This document shows positions 34,429 through 42,657 of a stretch of DNA of 64,000 nt, piece by piece. The notes beneath the pieces were generated by a model. That model ran no database searches. It worked only from the letters and a program-made list of their open reading frames with translations, and was not told the origin of the DNA. The DNA is from Frondihabitans sp. PAMC 28766. Its GTDB lineage: Bacteria > Actinomycetota > Actinomycetes > Actinomycetales > Microbacteriaceae. Position numbers and translations under genes: made by a program. Where the stretch lies: NCBI RefSeq assembly GCF_001577365.1, contig NZ_CP014515.1:62001-126000 (forward strand), given 5' to 3'. The first letter of the stretch is position 1. The number at the start of each line of letters is the position of its first letter.

Positions 34429-34551
34429 CTAGCTGGCGGGCTGGGCGAAGATCGTCACACCGAGCATCACGAGCGCCAGGAAGCCGAATCCTGTTTTCCG
34501 GAGGATCCCGGTCGAGGTGCGCATGGCGATCACCGCTTGGAGGGCGTAGTA
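34429..34551 (-). pseudogene. Duplicated 3' end of the APC permease gene
   Basis: About 40 C-terminal codons (ending LALVMLGVTIFAQPAS, stop at 34429) nearly the same as the end of the complete permease gene at 36950-38101. The DNA similarity extends past the stop to about 34339, matching ~36858-37070, with scattered substitutions. The fragment ends abruptly at the inverted-repeat element starting at 34552. Confidence 0.85.
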
Positions 34552-34871
34552 GGGGTCTTGGTAGTAACGGACCAGGATTGAACGCTAAGCCTCCAGGAGG
34601 CTCTGGCCCGCAGCTCTTTACAGGATTTTCTGGCCTATGCGGCACGGGTCGCGGCTGAATGGCGCCGGATTCGGTTTCCACTGCAACATCTCGCGGCGGT
34701 CTGTCCCGCTGAGCCGGAGGTGGTGGTCACGGTCAGGTAGCGAGTTTGAAACCAGCAGGAAATTGCTGTTCAGGAGTATTTTCTTGGTTGCCACTAAATG
34801 CCATCGGTCCAGTCCCAGGTTTCCGCAGATCGGCCTAGCGTTCAATTCCGTACCGTTACTACCAAGACCCC
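34552..34871. mobile_element. MITE-like inverted-repeat element, copy 2
   Basis: A 320-bp element with the same termini as copy 1 (GGGGTCTTGGTAGTAACGG at both ends, inverted) and a similar interior, longer by a ~30-bp insertion near 34667-34700. It joins a permease fragment on its left to an IS21 fragment on its right. No target duplication is visible (gcgtagta / gacacgaa). No transposase is encoded. Confidence 0.72.
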
Positions 34872-35605
34872 GACACGAACGTGCGGCCTGGCATGAACGA
34901 CGTCTCGAACCAGCCATTGCGGCGCTCCACGATCCCCTTCGATTCCGGATCCCGTGGTTTCAGCAGCACCAGCCTCGTCGCCAGCATCCCCATGAATTCC
35001 GCCACCCCTGCCGCGCGGCGCGGTCCCCGACCGATACCGGCGTCGTTGTCCCAAATCAGCCGCCTCGGGATCCGACCCAACTGCTGAAGCAATTCCCACG
35101 ACCCCAACAGAAGATCTTCCGTGTGTCTCGTCGGGATCATCCGGCCCAGGACGAACCGTGAATGCGCGGGCGTGATCACCAGCACCGGCAACAGTTTCGA
35201 GGTCCCGTCCTCGAGGGGGATCTTCTTCGGTGGGAACCAGAGGTCGCATTGCGCGGCATCTCCTGGCTCCCAGACCAGACGATCCGCCGGGTCCACGCGG
35301 GCCTGCTCAGGGCGCAGACCCCGGACGTTGTCACGGAACCAGGTAATCGATCCCGACCAGCCGACGCGTTCCGCGATCACCGTCGCGGGCATCTCGGGGT
35401 GCTCGGTCAACAGGGACCGCACCCGCGCCTCGAAGGGCGAGAACGACGTCTCCTGCGGTGGCCGCTCATATTTCGGCGGACTCGTCGACGAGACAGCCCT
35501 CGCGACCGTCGCCCGCCCGATCCCCAACTTTTTAGCGACTTGCCGCTGCGGGATACCGTCCGCGACAAGCCTCCTGATCAAGGCCCAATCTTCCAAAGTA
35601 ATCAC
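34872..35605 (-). pseudogene. IS21-family IstA transposase, 3'-truncated
   Basis: About 245 codons of IstA: an N-terminal HTH (LVADGIPQRQVAKKLGIGRA), a DDE core start (AAQCDLWFPPKKIPLEDG), then RLIWDNDAGIGRGPR and KGIVERRNGWFETSF where the remaining acidic residues lie. The frame is cut at 34871 by the inverted-repeat element. The rest of istA and the istB helper ATPase are missing. Start GTG 35605 or ATG 35632. Confidence 0.85.
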
Positions 35606-35623
35606 CCATCCAATCTGTCTGGG

Positions 35624-35674
35624 TGGCCTCATTTTCAAGCGTCGCTATGGCCTCATATTCGAACGTCGTCGACA
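35624..35674. repeat. IS21 terminal end with tandem transposase-binding repeats
   Basis: The left end of the IS21 remnant. Read on the minus strand it starts TGTCGACGACG and contains two 21-bp repeats that differ at three positions (35624-35644 and 35648-35668, each beginning TGGCCTCAT on the plus strand). Multiple terminal repeats next to a TG end are the IS21-family arrangement. Confidence 0.75.
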
Positions 35675-35833
35675 CTCGGGAGCACGCAGAGGGTTCCCGT
35701 TCGGGCGCTGGCTGGTCATGCCTGGAGGCGCCTCCGACTCTTCATCGGGTGCGAACGTAGTCGGTGATCTGATGCGCGAGGTCGGCGAACCTGGCGTCTC
35801 GCGTGCGAATCTAGAGATGTGCATTACAGACTC

Positions 35834-36115
35834 ATGAACGACTACGCGGCGGAATGGCCATTCTGGGGCTCAGAGGGTCAGTGCGGCGATGGCGACCCCG
35901 CTTTACCCTCCTGGCTGGAGGCAGATGTGCGGGCCTGGGCTGAAGACTTCAACCAGAACTATTCCTATGACTCTGGCTGGCCAACGGAGGGCTCCGCCCG
36001 CGACCACAAGCGCGTGGCGCAACGCCTCATCCAACAGGTTGAGCGAACCATCGGGCCCAAGGGTGACACCGTCGAACTGCAGTACTGGGAAACGAACCGC
36101 AGAAAAGGGCTTTAG
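35834..36115 (+). CDS. Small hypothetical protein
   Basis: A 93-residue acidic protein rich in Trp: MNDYAAEWPFWGSEGQCGDG, PSWLEADVRAWAEDFNQNYS, then RVAQRLIQQVERTIGPKGDT. The pattern (short N-terminal acidic/aromatic region, a W-xx-F helix, GW, a C-terminal helix) recurs in unnamed actinobacterial proteins, but I know no function. Start at 35834, or 5 codons earlier. The 35675-35833 gap holds nothing obvious. Confidence 0.6.
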   Translation: MNDYAAEWPFWGSEGQCGDGDPALPSWLEADVRAWAEDFNQNYSYDSGWPTEGSARDHKRVAQRLIQQVERTIGPKGDTVELQYWETNRRKGL

Positions 36116-36302
36116 AACTCGCATGCACGCTTGCCGTTCCTCTCTGAACCTCGGCCTGCGCGAACGAAGAGCGTCCCGCGCCTCTTGTACCTAAACGCTA
36201 TGCGCTCGCTTCGCGCCCGAGTCATGCAAGCGTCGACCTCAGGGGCACGCTGGGCTCGCAATCGTCACCACCTGCACGATTCGTTTCTCCTAGAGTGAAG
36301 AA

Positions 36303-36794
36303 GTGACCAGAACCCAACGCGTTTTGCTCTTGGCCACGGCTAGCTTGATGCTCATTTCGTTGACTTCGTGCTCTACGGCCGATCGTGGGCAAATGCTTCA
36401 GCCTGGCACGAAGACGAAAGTGACTGCAGCCGACCTGGTTCCTGCCAACAAGTTCGTTTCCATCCCCCGCGATGAACGTGTGACTTACAAGCAGGTGACG
36501 GGAACCCTGCCGCGCGACCTTGCTCCCTCGTTTTGGTCAGCTTCGCGAGTCGCCGCCAGTTCTCGAGTTTTGCCGATCCATCTTGCCTTCGGAGACTGCG
36601 GAGAGCGCCACGAGGAGCACATCTATGTGCACGAAACCAGCTCGGCGGTGCTCATCGATGTATGGGACGGACCGACGACCGACAAACCTGGCGGGTCGTG
36701 CGCCGGAGCTGAGCGAACGGTCCCTTACTTAATCCATCTTGACGCGCCGCTGGGAACGCGGGGCCTCTTCACACACGAGATTGTTCGGGCGTAA
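36303..36794 (+). CDS. Predicted lipoprotein
   Basis: 163 residues from GTG 36303. A lipoprotein signal peptide (VLLLATASLMLISLTSC) has the lipobox LTSC with Cys near residue 23. The mature part, FGDCGERHEEHIYVHETSSA plus GPTTDKPGGSCAGAERTVPY, has two further Cys that could form a disulfide. No family recognised. It is exposed on the outer face of the membrane. Confidence 0.7.
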   Translation: MTRTQRVLLLATASLMLISLTSCSTADRGQMLQPGTKTKVTAADLVPANKFVSIPRDERVTYKQVTGTLPRDLAPSFWSASRVAASSRVLPIHLAFGDCGERHEEHIYVHETSSAVLIDVWDGPTTDKPGGSCAGAERTVPYLIHLDAPLGTRGLFTHEIVRA

Positions 36795-36949
36795 GTCCCG
36801 CACGGCCGCCCTTGCCTTCCAAGTACCGAATAAATCGCACGGTAGCCGTTCCCTTCTGTGCGACCTTGGCAATCAGCGCACGGTCAGACGTTCCCTGCCC
36901 CTCCGAATAGGTCAACGAGATCGACAACAGCCCCGTGCGGGTCAGGGAT

Positions 36950-38101
36950 CTAGCTGGCGGGTTGGGCGAAGATCGTCACGCCGAGCATCACGAGTGCGAG
37001 GAAGGCGAATCCTGTTTTCCGGAGGATCCCGGTCGTGGTGCGCATGGCGATCACCGCTTGGAGGGCGTAATACGCGGCGAACGCCCGAGAGGCGATCGCG
37101 ACGATACTCAGGGTGGGGACCGTCGCTGCGAGTGCGATCGCTGCGGCGCCGCTGATGAGGTAGGGCCGGGGGCCTGTGAACCATTTATTCAGGCCGCGCA
37201 GGTTTCCGTCGGCGGCGGCCGTGTCGGCGATAGCGGCACTGAATTGGCTGAGGACAGCGGACAGGACCAAGGGAAGGGCCAGCCAGGGGGCGATGCGACC
37301 GGTGATGTTCAGCAGGGTGGCGTCCGCGCCCGCGTGGGTGCCAATACCCATCACCGGGGTCGCGACGGCGACGAAGCCGATGTAGATCGACGCCGACACG
37401 ATCTGGGCGAGGCGCGACGCCCACACCCGGGTCGGGGCGTCGTACTCGTTCCCGAGGTAACGGACCGTTTCGAAACCCTGCACGGTGATCACAATTCCGC
37501 CGAGGATCAGCAGCACACTCAGCGGAGGAAGCGACGGAACCGGTGGGAGACGCAGGGACCCAGACGACGCCGTTGTCAGGTCGTGCAGGAGCAGGACGCC
37601 GCCGAGGACCGTGGTGAGGATCAGGACCGCGATCAGGGAGACCCGGTCGAGCCTGTTGAGGCCCGCGAAACCGCGGACCGCGCCGATCGCGACGATCAGA
37701 GCGACCGCGACGCACGCGATGACGGGCTCCCACAGGGCGGACCCGGCAGAGTCAACAAACCCGACGAGGTATTGCGCCATGATCCTCAGATACAGGGCCA
37801 CCGAGATTACATAGGCGATGACGATGACACCATCCGCCCCAACGCCCAGCCGTGCCGTGACACGGTCAAGGGTCCCGGCTGCTTCCCTCTTCTCGACGAC
37901 GATGACGTTGTGGCGGATGACCGTGCCGATCAGCCACGCGACGACGCAGATCGCTACCACCCCGACCACCGACAACGCCCCGAGGGTGCTCTCCAACACC
38001 GGGACGATGATCAACAGGCCAGAGCCGAGGATCGACGCCAACGGGGTCACGGACGCGAGCACGACCGGGCGGCGGTCCACCGGCTTTCTAGGGGCCGTCA
38101 T
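36950..38101 (-). CDS. APC-superfamily amino acid permease-like transporter
   Basis: A 383-residue multi-pass membrane protein with about ten hydrophobic segments. It starts MTAPRKPVDRRPVVLASVTP followed by LASILGSGLLIIVP, the GSG-type helix-1 break of APC transporters; QGFETVRYLGNEYDAPTRVW is the usual EAxxxxxxExxxP-like loop. Substrate unknown. Shorter than the ~450-500 residue family norm. Start ATG 38101; the frame extends upstream without support. Its 3' end is duplicated at 34339-34551. Confidence 0.75.
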   Translation of the reverse strand: MTAPRKPVDRRPVVLASVTPLASILGSGLLIIVPVLESTLGALSVVGVVAICVVAWLIGTVIRHNVIVVEKREAAGTLDRVTARLGVGADGVIVIAYVISVALYLRIMAQYLVGFVDSAGSALWEPVIACVAVALIVAIGAVRGFAGLNRLDRVSLIAVLILTTVLGGVLLLHDLTTASSGSLRLPPVPSLPPLSVLLILGGIVITVQGFETVRYLGNEYDAPTRVWASRLAQIVSASIYIGFVAVATPVMGIGTHAGADATLLNITGRIAPWLALPLVLSAVLSQFSAAIADTAAADGNLRGLNKWFTGPRPYLISGAAAIALAATVPTLSIVAIASRAFAAYYALQAVIAMRTTTGILRKTGFAFLALVMLGVTIFAQPAS

Positions 38102-38811
38102 CTGCTGATTAGAGCAGCCCTCGTCCCACCCACCAAATGCTGAAACCGGTGGCCCCTCCCCCGCGTCTACCTTGCGTCGCACGGGCGGCACTTTCAACTC
38201 TCGGCTTCCGCCTGCCGCACAGGTTAACAACGGGAACGACATCTCTCACCATCACCGTTGTTCGGGCCCTCGCCCTGATCACCGAAGCATGAGCAGCCCA
38301 CACCGGCGCGCAGGACGGAATAGACGTCGTGTTCCCATCCAGCCGCGTCCGCGGTTGAGGCATCCCGATCCACGGACACGAGTACTTCGGCGAGGGCAAT
38401 AGCAACAACGCCGAAGACAGCCGGTACAACCAGAACGACTCCTTAGCTCTCAAAAGCCAAGAACCCTGCGGCAGAGAAGATCAGGGCGCCCTGCGTGCCA
38501 GGTGATTGGGTCTGACCGCGCCCCATTGCGCAGGCAGACCCAATCCGGGCAGGTGGACGTCAACAGTCCGCGTTGCAGAACCACCGGAACAAGCCCGACC
38601 CGTGAGGCGCAACGCCTCACTTCCAGGCTAAACATCTCCTCAGCCTTGTCAAACGAAAACGTTCGGACACCAGGCCTCCCGGTCGCAATGTCACGCCCTT
38701 AGGCACTGTCAAGCACTCCAGATATTCACCGCACGGTAGGGGTTCCCCTCCGGGCCCTCTTGCTGGCTGAAAACGACACACGTTCGAGGTCCGTATGCCA
38801 TGCGCCTGGCT
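38102..38811. other. Gap with a decayed reading frame
   Basis: At 38224-38505 a plus-strand frame with two in-frame stops has protein-like composition: LTITVVRALALITEA, AAHTGAQDGIDVVFPSSRVR, then GIPIHGHEYFGEGNSNNAED and SRYNQNDSLALKSQE. It is probably a pseudogene of unknown family. A GTGAGGCG / CGCCTCAC hairpin lies at 38602-38620. Nothing else is seen to 38811. Confidence 0.35.
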
Positions 38812-39666
38812 TCAGGCTTGCAGGATGTCGGTCGTCATCGCGAGCTCACGCCCCTGCTCGATCTCGGCGGCCAGTGCTTCGAGGGCTCCCGACGCGATGC
38901 CGAGCGAGTCGGAGCCGAGGAGCTGGTGGAGCGGGGTGTCGACATCTTCTGCCAGGCGAATGATCGCGGCGGCGGCTTTCGCGGGGTCGCCGAGCTGGGT
39001 GCCGGGCATGGCCTGGTGAGCCGCGGTCATGTCGCGGACCGCGGCGTAGCCGTCGGCTGTCGAAGTCGGCAGGCCGAGAGAGTTGGCGGTGAGGAAGTCG
39101 GTCTGCATGTAACCGGGCTCCACCAGGTTCACCCGGATTCCGAATTCAGCGACCTCCTGGGCGAGGGATCCGGTCAAGCCCTCGAGGGCGTACTTGCCGG
39201 CGCAGTAGAGACCCCAGCCGGGGAAGGTCGTGAGGCCCAGGATGGAGGAGATGTTGATGATGTGCCCCGATCCTGACGCTCGAAAATCGGGAAGGACAGC
39301 GCGGAGGACGTTCCACACGCCGAAGATCTGCACGTCGAACATCTGGCGCGCTTCGAGATCGGTGACCTCTTCGACCGCTCCGAGGAAACCGTAGCCGGCG
39401 TTGTTGACGACGACGTCGAGCGAACCGAAGCGACCCTTGGCAGCCGTGACGGCATCGATGACGGCCGTCTCGTCGGAGAGGTCGACGGCGAGCGGCAGCA
39501 GGCGGGCTGTGTCGATGGCGTCGAGAGCTTTTTCGAGCCGTCCCACGGAACGCGTCGTTGCCGCGACGTTGTGCCCCTGGGTGAGCAGCTGGGTGACGAG
39601 TTCGAGACCGAGGCCCCGGGATGCGCCGGTGACGAACCAGGTCGATGGGGTGGTGAGAGCGGGCAT
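38812..39666 (-). CDS. Short-chain dehydrogenase/reductase
   Basis: A 284-residue classical SDR. The cofactor motif TGASRGLG is near residues 13-20, NNAG near 90, and the catalytic serine and YxxxK are in INISSILGLTTFPGWGLYCA GKYALEG. The TTRS after the second strand favours NADP(H). Substrate unknown. Start ATG 39666 has GAGGAA upstream. Divergent from an XRE regulator, a very common arrangement in which the regulator controls the reductase. Confidence 0.92.
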   Translation of the reverse strand: MPALTTPSTWFVTGASRGLGLELVTQLLTQGHNVAATTRSVGRLEKALDAIDTARLLPLAVDLSDETAVIDAVTAAKGRFGSLDVVVNNAGYGFLGAVEEVTDLEARQMFDVQIFGVWNVLRAVLPDFRASGSGHIINISSILGLTTFPGWGLYCAGKYALEGLTGSLAQEVAEFGIRVNLVEPGYMQTDFLTANSLGLPTSTADGYAAVRDMTAAHQAMPGTQLGDPAKAAAAIIRLAEDVDTPLHQLLGSDSLGIASGALEALAAEIEQGRELAMTTDILQA

Positions 39667-39843
39667 GGTGGGTTCCTCTGTTCGGTGAAAGCGATCGTCG
39701 AAGCGGAACGCACCGACCATTCGAGTCTTCGTCGGCGGTGACGCCCCAAGGACGCCATACCTGGCCCGACGAAGCCTCGCCCCAGCCTGACTAGGACGCA
39801 GCGACCCAGGCGCGACCGCCGCACGGAATGGGAGGATCTCGGT

Positions 39844-40704
39844 ATGCCCGACACGAACCGCGAACTCGCCGATTTCCTGCGGCGAGCCCGCAGTGCCGGC
39901 GATCCGACTCGCGCGGGCCTGCCGCAGGACGACCGGGTGCGGCGCGTCAAGGGCCTCCGCCGTGAGGAGGTCGCGCTTCTCGCGGGCGTCTCGACCGACT
40001 ACTACACGCGACTCGAACAAGGGCGCCACATCACACCCTCTCCCAGCGTGCTTGACACGGTCGCCCGAGCGCTCGACCTCGACTCCGTCGGTCGTGAGCA
40101 CCTGGGGCACCTCGTCGGCGCGAACCCATCCCGAGCCGTCCGCTCGACCCCTGCCGTTCAGCGAGTAAGGCCCGGCCTCTACCAGCTCCTGGCCGCTCTC
40201 GAAGCGGTCCCCGCGATGATCCTCGGCCGACGTACCGACATCCTGGCCAGCAACGCGCTTGCGCGCGCGCTCTTCTCGGACTTCGACGCATTCCGGCCGC
40301 GAGAACGGAACTATGCCCGCTGGCTGTTCCTCGACGACACCGCCCGCGCCCTGTTCGTGGACTGGGAAGTCCAAGCCCGAGCTGCCGTCGAGAACCTTCG
40401 CTTCGACACAGGCCACGACCTCGACGATCGCGGCACCCGCGAGCTCGTGGACGAGCTGACCGAGCGGAGCCGCGAGTTCAGGCAATGGTGGTCAGAGCAC
40501 CGGGTCTACCAGCGCACATTTGGATCGAAACGCCTCCGTCACCCCATCGTCGGCGAGCTAACCGTCGACTACGAGACCCTCACGCTGCCCGGCGACTCCG
40601 AGCAGACACTCTTCATGTACACCACCCAGGTCGGAACCTCGTCACACCAAGCCCTGGACACGCTCATCAGCTGGACCCAGACCGGACCTCGAGTCCCGGC
40701 TTGA
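39844..40704 (+). CDS. XRE-family regulator with MmyB-like ligand domain
   Basis: 286 residues. The N-terminal HTH_31 reads RVKGLRREEVALLAGVSTDY YTRLEQGRH (about residues 38-66). The C-terminal MmyB-type PAS-like domain contains MILGRRTDILASNALARALF and the conserved W/FxxW features of the family. It probably represses the divergent SDR gene until a small ligand binds. Length is normal. Confidence 0.9.
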   Translation: MPDTNRELADFLRRARSAGDPTRAGLPQDDRVRRVKGLRREEVALLAGVSTDYYTRLEQGRHITPSPSVLDTVARALDLDSVGREHLGHLVGANPSRAVRSTPAVQRVRPGLYQLLAALEAVPAMILGRRTDILASNALARALFSDFDAFRPRERNYARWLFLDDTARALFVDWEVQARAAVENLRFDTGHDLDDRGTRELVDELTERSREFRQWWSEHRVYQRTFGSKRLRHPIVGELTVDYETLTLPGDSEQTLFMYTTQVGTSSHQALDTLISWTQTGPRVPA

Positions 40705-40843
40705 CGCGTCCTGGGCTCCGTGACCATCGGCCCCTCCAGCCCGGCGCCGAGGAGCGGTAGACGTTCCCTCCGCGCATGGTGAAGGTTGAGCGAGAGACGG
40801 GCCGGACGGGCTAAAGCTCCCGGGGATGTCGTAGTTTTGCCTC

Positions 40844-41060
40844 ATGCCTCTCAATAACGTTGCCCGCGAGCAGCAGATCGCAGTCTTTGGAGCCGCGGGA
40901 AGCGGTAAGACCGTTTTGCTGTCCTCGTTCTATGGGGCAGCTGTCGAGCATCAGATTTCCGGCACTGACAGATTCGATGTTGTCGCCGAAGACGCGGGGC
41001 AACGAACCTCCCTTTACCAGAACTATCTCGGCATGAAGAAGTCGGGGCTCGCTCGGGTCT
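40844..41060 (+). pseudogene. P-loop NTPase, truncated by IS3
   Basis: 72 N-terminal codons: MPLNNVAREQQIAVFGAAGS, with Walker A GAAGSGKT at about residues 16-23, then a helix LLSSFYGAAVEHQ. The domain resembles small GTPase/ATPase proteins of phage-defence or stress loci, but too little is left to name it. The frame enters the IS at 41061 and stops at 41110. I do not see a matching 3' half beyond the IS. Confidence 0.7.
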
Positions 41061-41093
41061 TGACCCCGGATTGTGGACACGGTGTCATTTGGG

Positions 41094-42002
41094 TTATGCC
41101 GCTTCGGTGAGGCTAGCGGACAGGGCTGCTTCGTAGGCGTTCGGGCTGATGTTGCCGATCGCGGAGTGGCGGCGGCGGGTGTTGTAGCGGTTCGCCCACC
41201 GGAACACGGCCCGGTGGGCGGTGCCCTGGTCGGGGAACGTCGGCCGGCCTTCGAGGAGCTCGCGTTTGAGGGTCGCGTTGAAGCTCTCCGCGAGCGAGTT
41301 GTCGGCGCTTGACCCGATCCCGCCCATCGACTGGGTCACCTTCAACTCCTTGCAGAGGGTCACGTAGGCCTTCGAGGTGTACACCGACCCGTGGTCGCTG
41401 TGAAACACCGCGCCAGCGAGACTGCCGCGGTCGTGGGCCGCGACGTGGAGGGCGTCTTCGACGAGCCCGACGCGCATGTGGTCCGCGATCTGCCAACCCG
41501 CGAGCTTGCGGGAGCAGAGGTCGATCACGGTCGCGAGGTAGAGGTTGCTGCCGTCACCGATCGGCAGGTAGGTAATGTCGCCCACATACCGCTGGTTCGG
41601 CTCAGCCGCGGTGAAGTCCCGCTGGACCAGATCAGGGAACCGCCGCCCTGACTGGTCAGGGATCGTCGTCTTGACCCGGCGGCGCAGCCGGATCCCGGCC
41701 AACTGGTGCTCCCGCATCACCCTCGCGACGCGTTTGCGGTTCACCCGCTCCTCGGGCGCCGCGCCCTCGTTGAGGTCAGCAGTGACCCTGGGTGCCCCGT
41801 AGGCACGATCTCCGCCCTGCTCCGGGTCCTGCACCACCCGGATCCGTTCGGCCAACACCTCGTCCGCCGCTACTCTCGCTGACCGTCCCGGCGCGGCGGC
41901 GAGCCACGCGTAAAACGATGACCGGGCGACCTCGATAACCTCACACAACCGCTTCACGCCATAGGCGTCCTTGTGATCCTCGACGAACTGGAAGCGGTTC
42001 AC
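41094..42002 (-). CDS. IS3-family transposase OrfB
   Basis: 302 residues from GTG 42002 (VNRFQFVEDHKDAYGVKRLC). HTH_21 is seen as AYGAPRVTADLNEGAAPEER. The DDE core contains YVGDITYLPIGDGSNLYLAT, VFHSDHGSVYTSKAYVTLC and NSLAESFNATLKRELLEGRP. Complete. Confidence 0.92.
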   Translation of the reverse strand: MNRFQFVEDHKDAYGVKRLCEVIEVARSSFYAWLAAAPGRSARVAADEVLAERIRVVQDPEQGGDRAYGAPRVTADLNEGAAPEERVNRKRVARVMREHQLAGIRLRRRVKTTIPDQSGRRFPDLVQRDFTAAEPNQRYVGDITYLPIGDGSNLYLATVIDLCSRKLAGWQIADHMRVGLVEDALHVAAHDRGSLAGAVFHSDHGSVYTSKAYVTLCKELKVTQSMGGIGSSADNSLAESFNATLKRELLEGRPTFPDQGTAHRAVFRWANRYNTRRRHSAIGNISPNAYEAALSASLTEAA

Positions 42003-42328
42003 CAGTTCGTCTCCCCGGCGAAATACTTCGCCGCCTGACGCAGAATGTCCCGCTCCGTCGCCAGCTTGCGAGCCTCGGCCGTCAACGCGACGTTCTCCGC
42101 CTCGAGGCGCACGATCCGCGCCGACTGCGACTCCGGCCGCCCCGCCGTCGACACCGTCGACGCACCAACGGTGATCATCCCGGAGCCGAGGTTGCCGACC
42201 CATTCCTTCAACGCACCGCGGGAGATCCCGAGATCGACGGCGATGCCCTTGAGCGTCGCGCCCGGCGCCGACTCATACAACTCCACCGCCCGCCGACGAA
42301 ACTCATCCGTGTAATTCTTCCTTGCCAT
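41999..42328 (-). CDS. IS3-family transposase OrfA
   Basis: 109 residues (MARKNYTDEFRRRAVELYES). An HTH_Tnp_1 domain, ATLKGIAVDLGISRGALKEW, is followed by a leucine-rich helix, RIVRLEAENVALTAEARKLA. The stop overlaps the orfB start as GTGA. An upstream extension to 42376 would leave the element and is unlikely. Confidence 0.9.
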   Translation of the reverse strand: MARKNYTDEFRRRAVELYESAPGATLKGIAVDLGISRGALKEWVGNLGSGMITVGASTVSTAGRPESQSARIVRLEAENVALTAEARKLATERDILRQAAKYFAGETNW

Positions 42329-42388
42329 CCTTGAATTCTCGCTTCCCCAGCATCGTGCTGGAATCAGCGTGTCCAAAATCCAGGGTCA

Positions 42389-42657
42389 AGGCCCGTCCTG
42401 CTGCGGATCATGGCCGACCGCCACGTGAACCAATCCACAAAGCTCCCCTCCCCCGGTGTCGACCAACACGGTGTCTGCTGCCCTGAACCGGCGACCGCGG
42501 AAACGGTACGGATACGCCACCCCACTGAGAGACTTGAACAACTCACCGGTGCGCTGACCGATTGAACCTCCCCAGCAACCATCGACCACCTATCGACAGA
42601 TCATCGAACACGGCCCCTGAGCACCCACCGAACCAACCTGAGCTAACCGACCACGCA
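42389..42657. other. Residual sequence between IS and rhaB
   Basis: Both strands are open here (minus 42589-42389, GELFKSLSGVAYPYRFRGRR; plus, ADRHVNQSTKLPSPGVDQHG) and I cannot decide which, if either, was coding. Whatever gene it was is cut by the IS. No terminator for the rha operon is obvious. Confidence 0.3.

Larger units (their letters stand above)
41061..42388 (-). mobile_element. IS3-family insertion sequence, different subgroup
   Basis: A 1328-bp element with ends TGACCC(C/T)GGATT(G/T) continuing TGGACACG, and orfA/orfB overlapping as GTGA. The orfB relatives are of the IS3/IS2-like type with a long spacer, not close to the other three IS3-type elements here. Flanking triplets (TCT / AGG) do not match, so one flank has probably been rearranged. 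Confidence 0.85.

Noticed and set aside
36935..38143. Plus-strand ORF of 402 codons opposite the permease
   Set aside because: Its charged repetitive sequence mirrors membrane-protein codons; the permease frame has clear hydrophobic segments.
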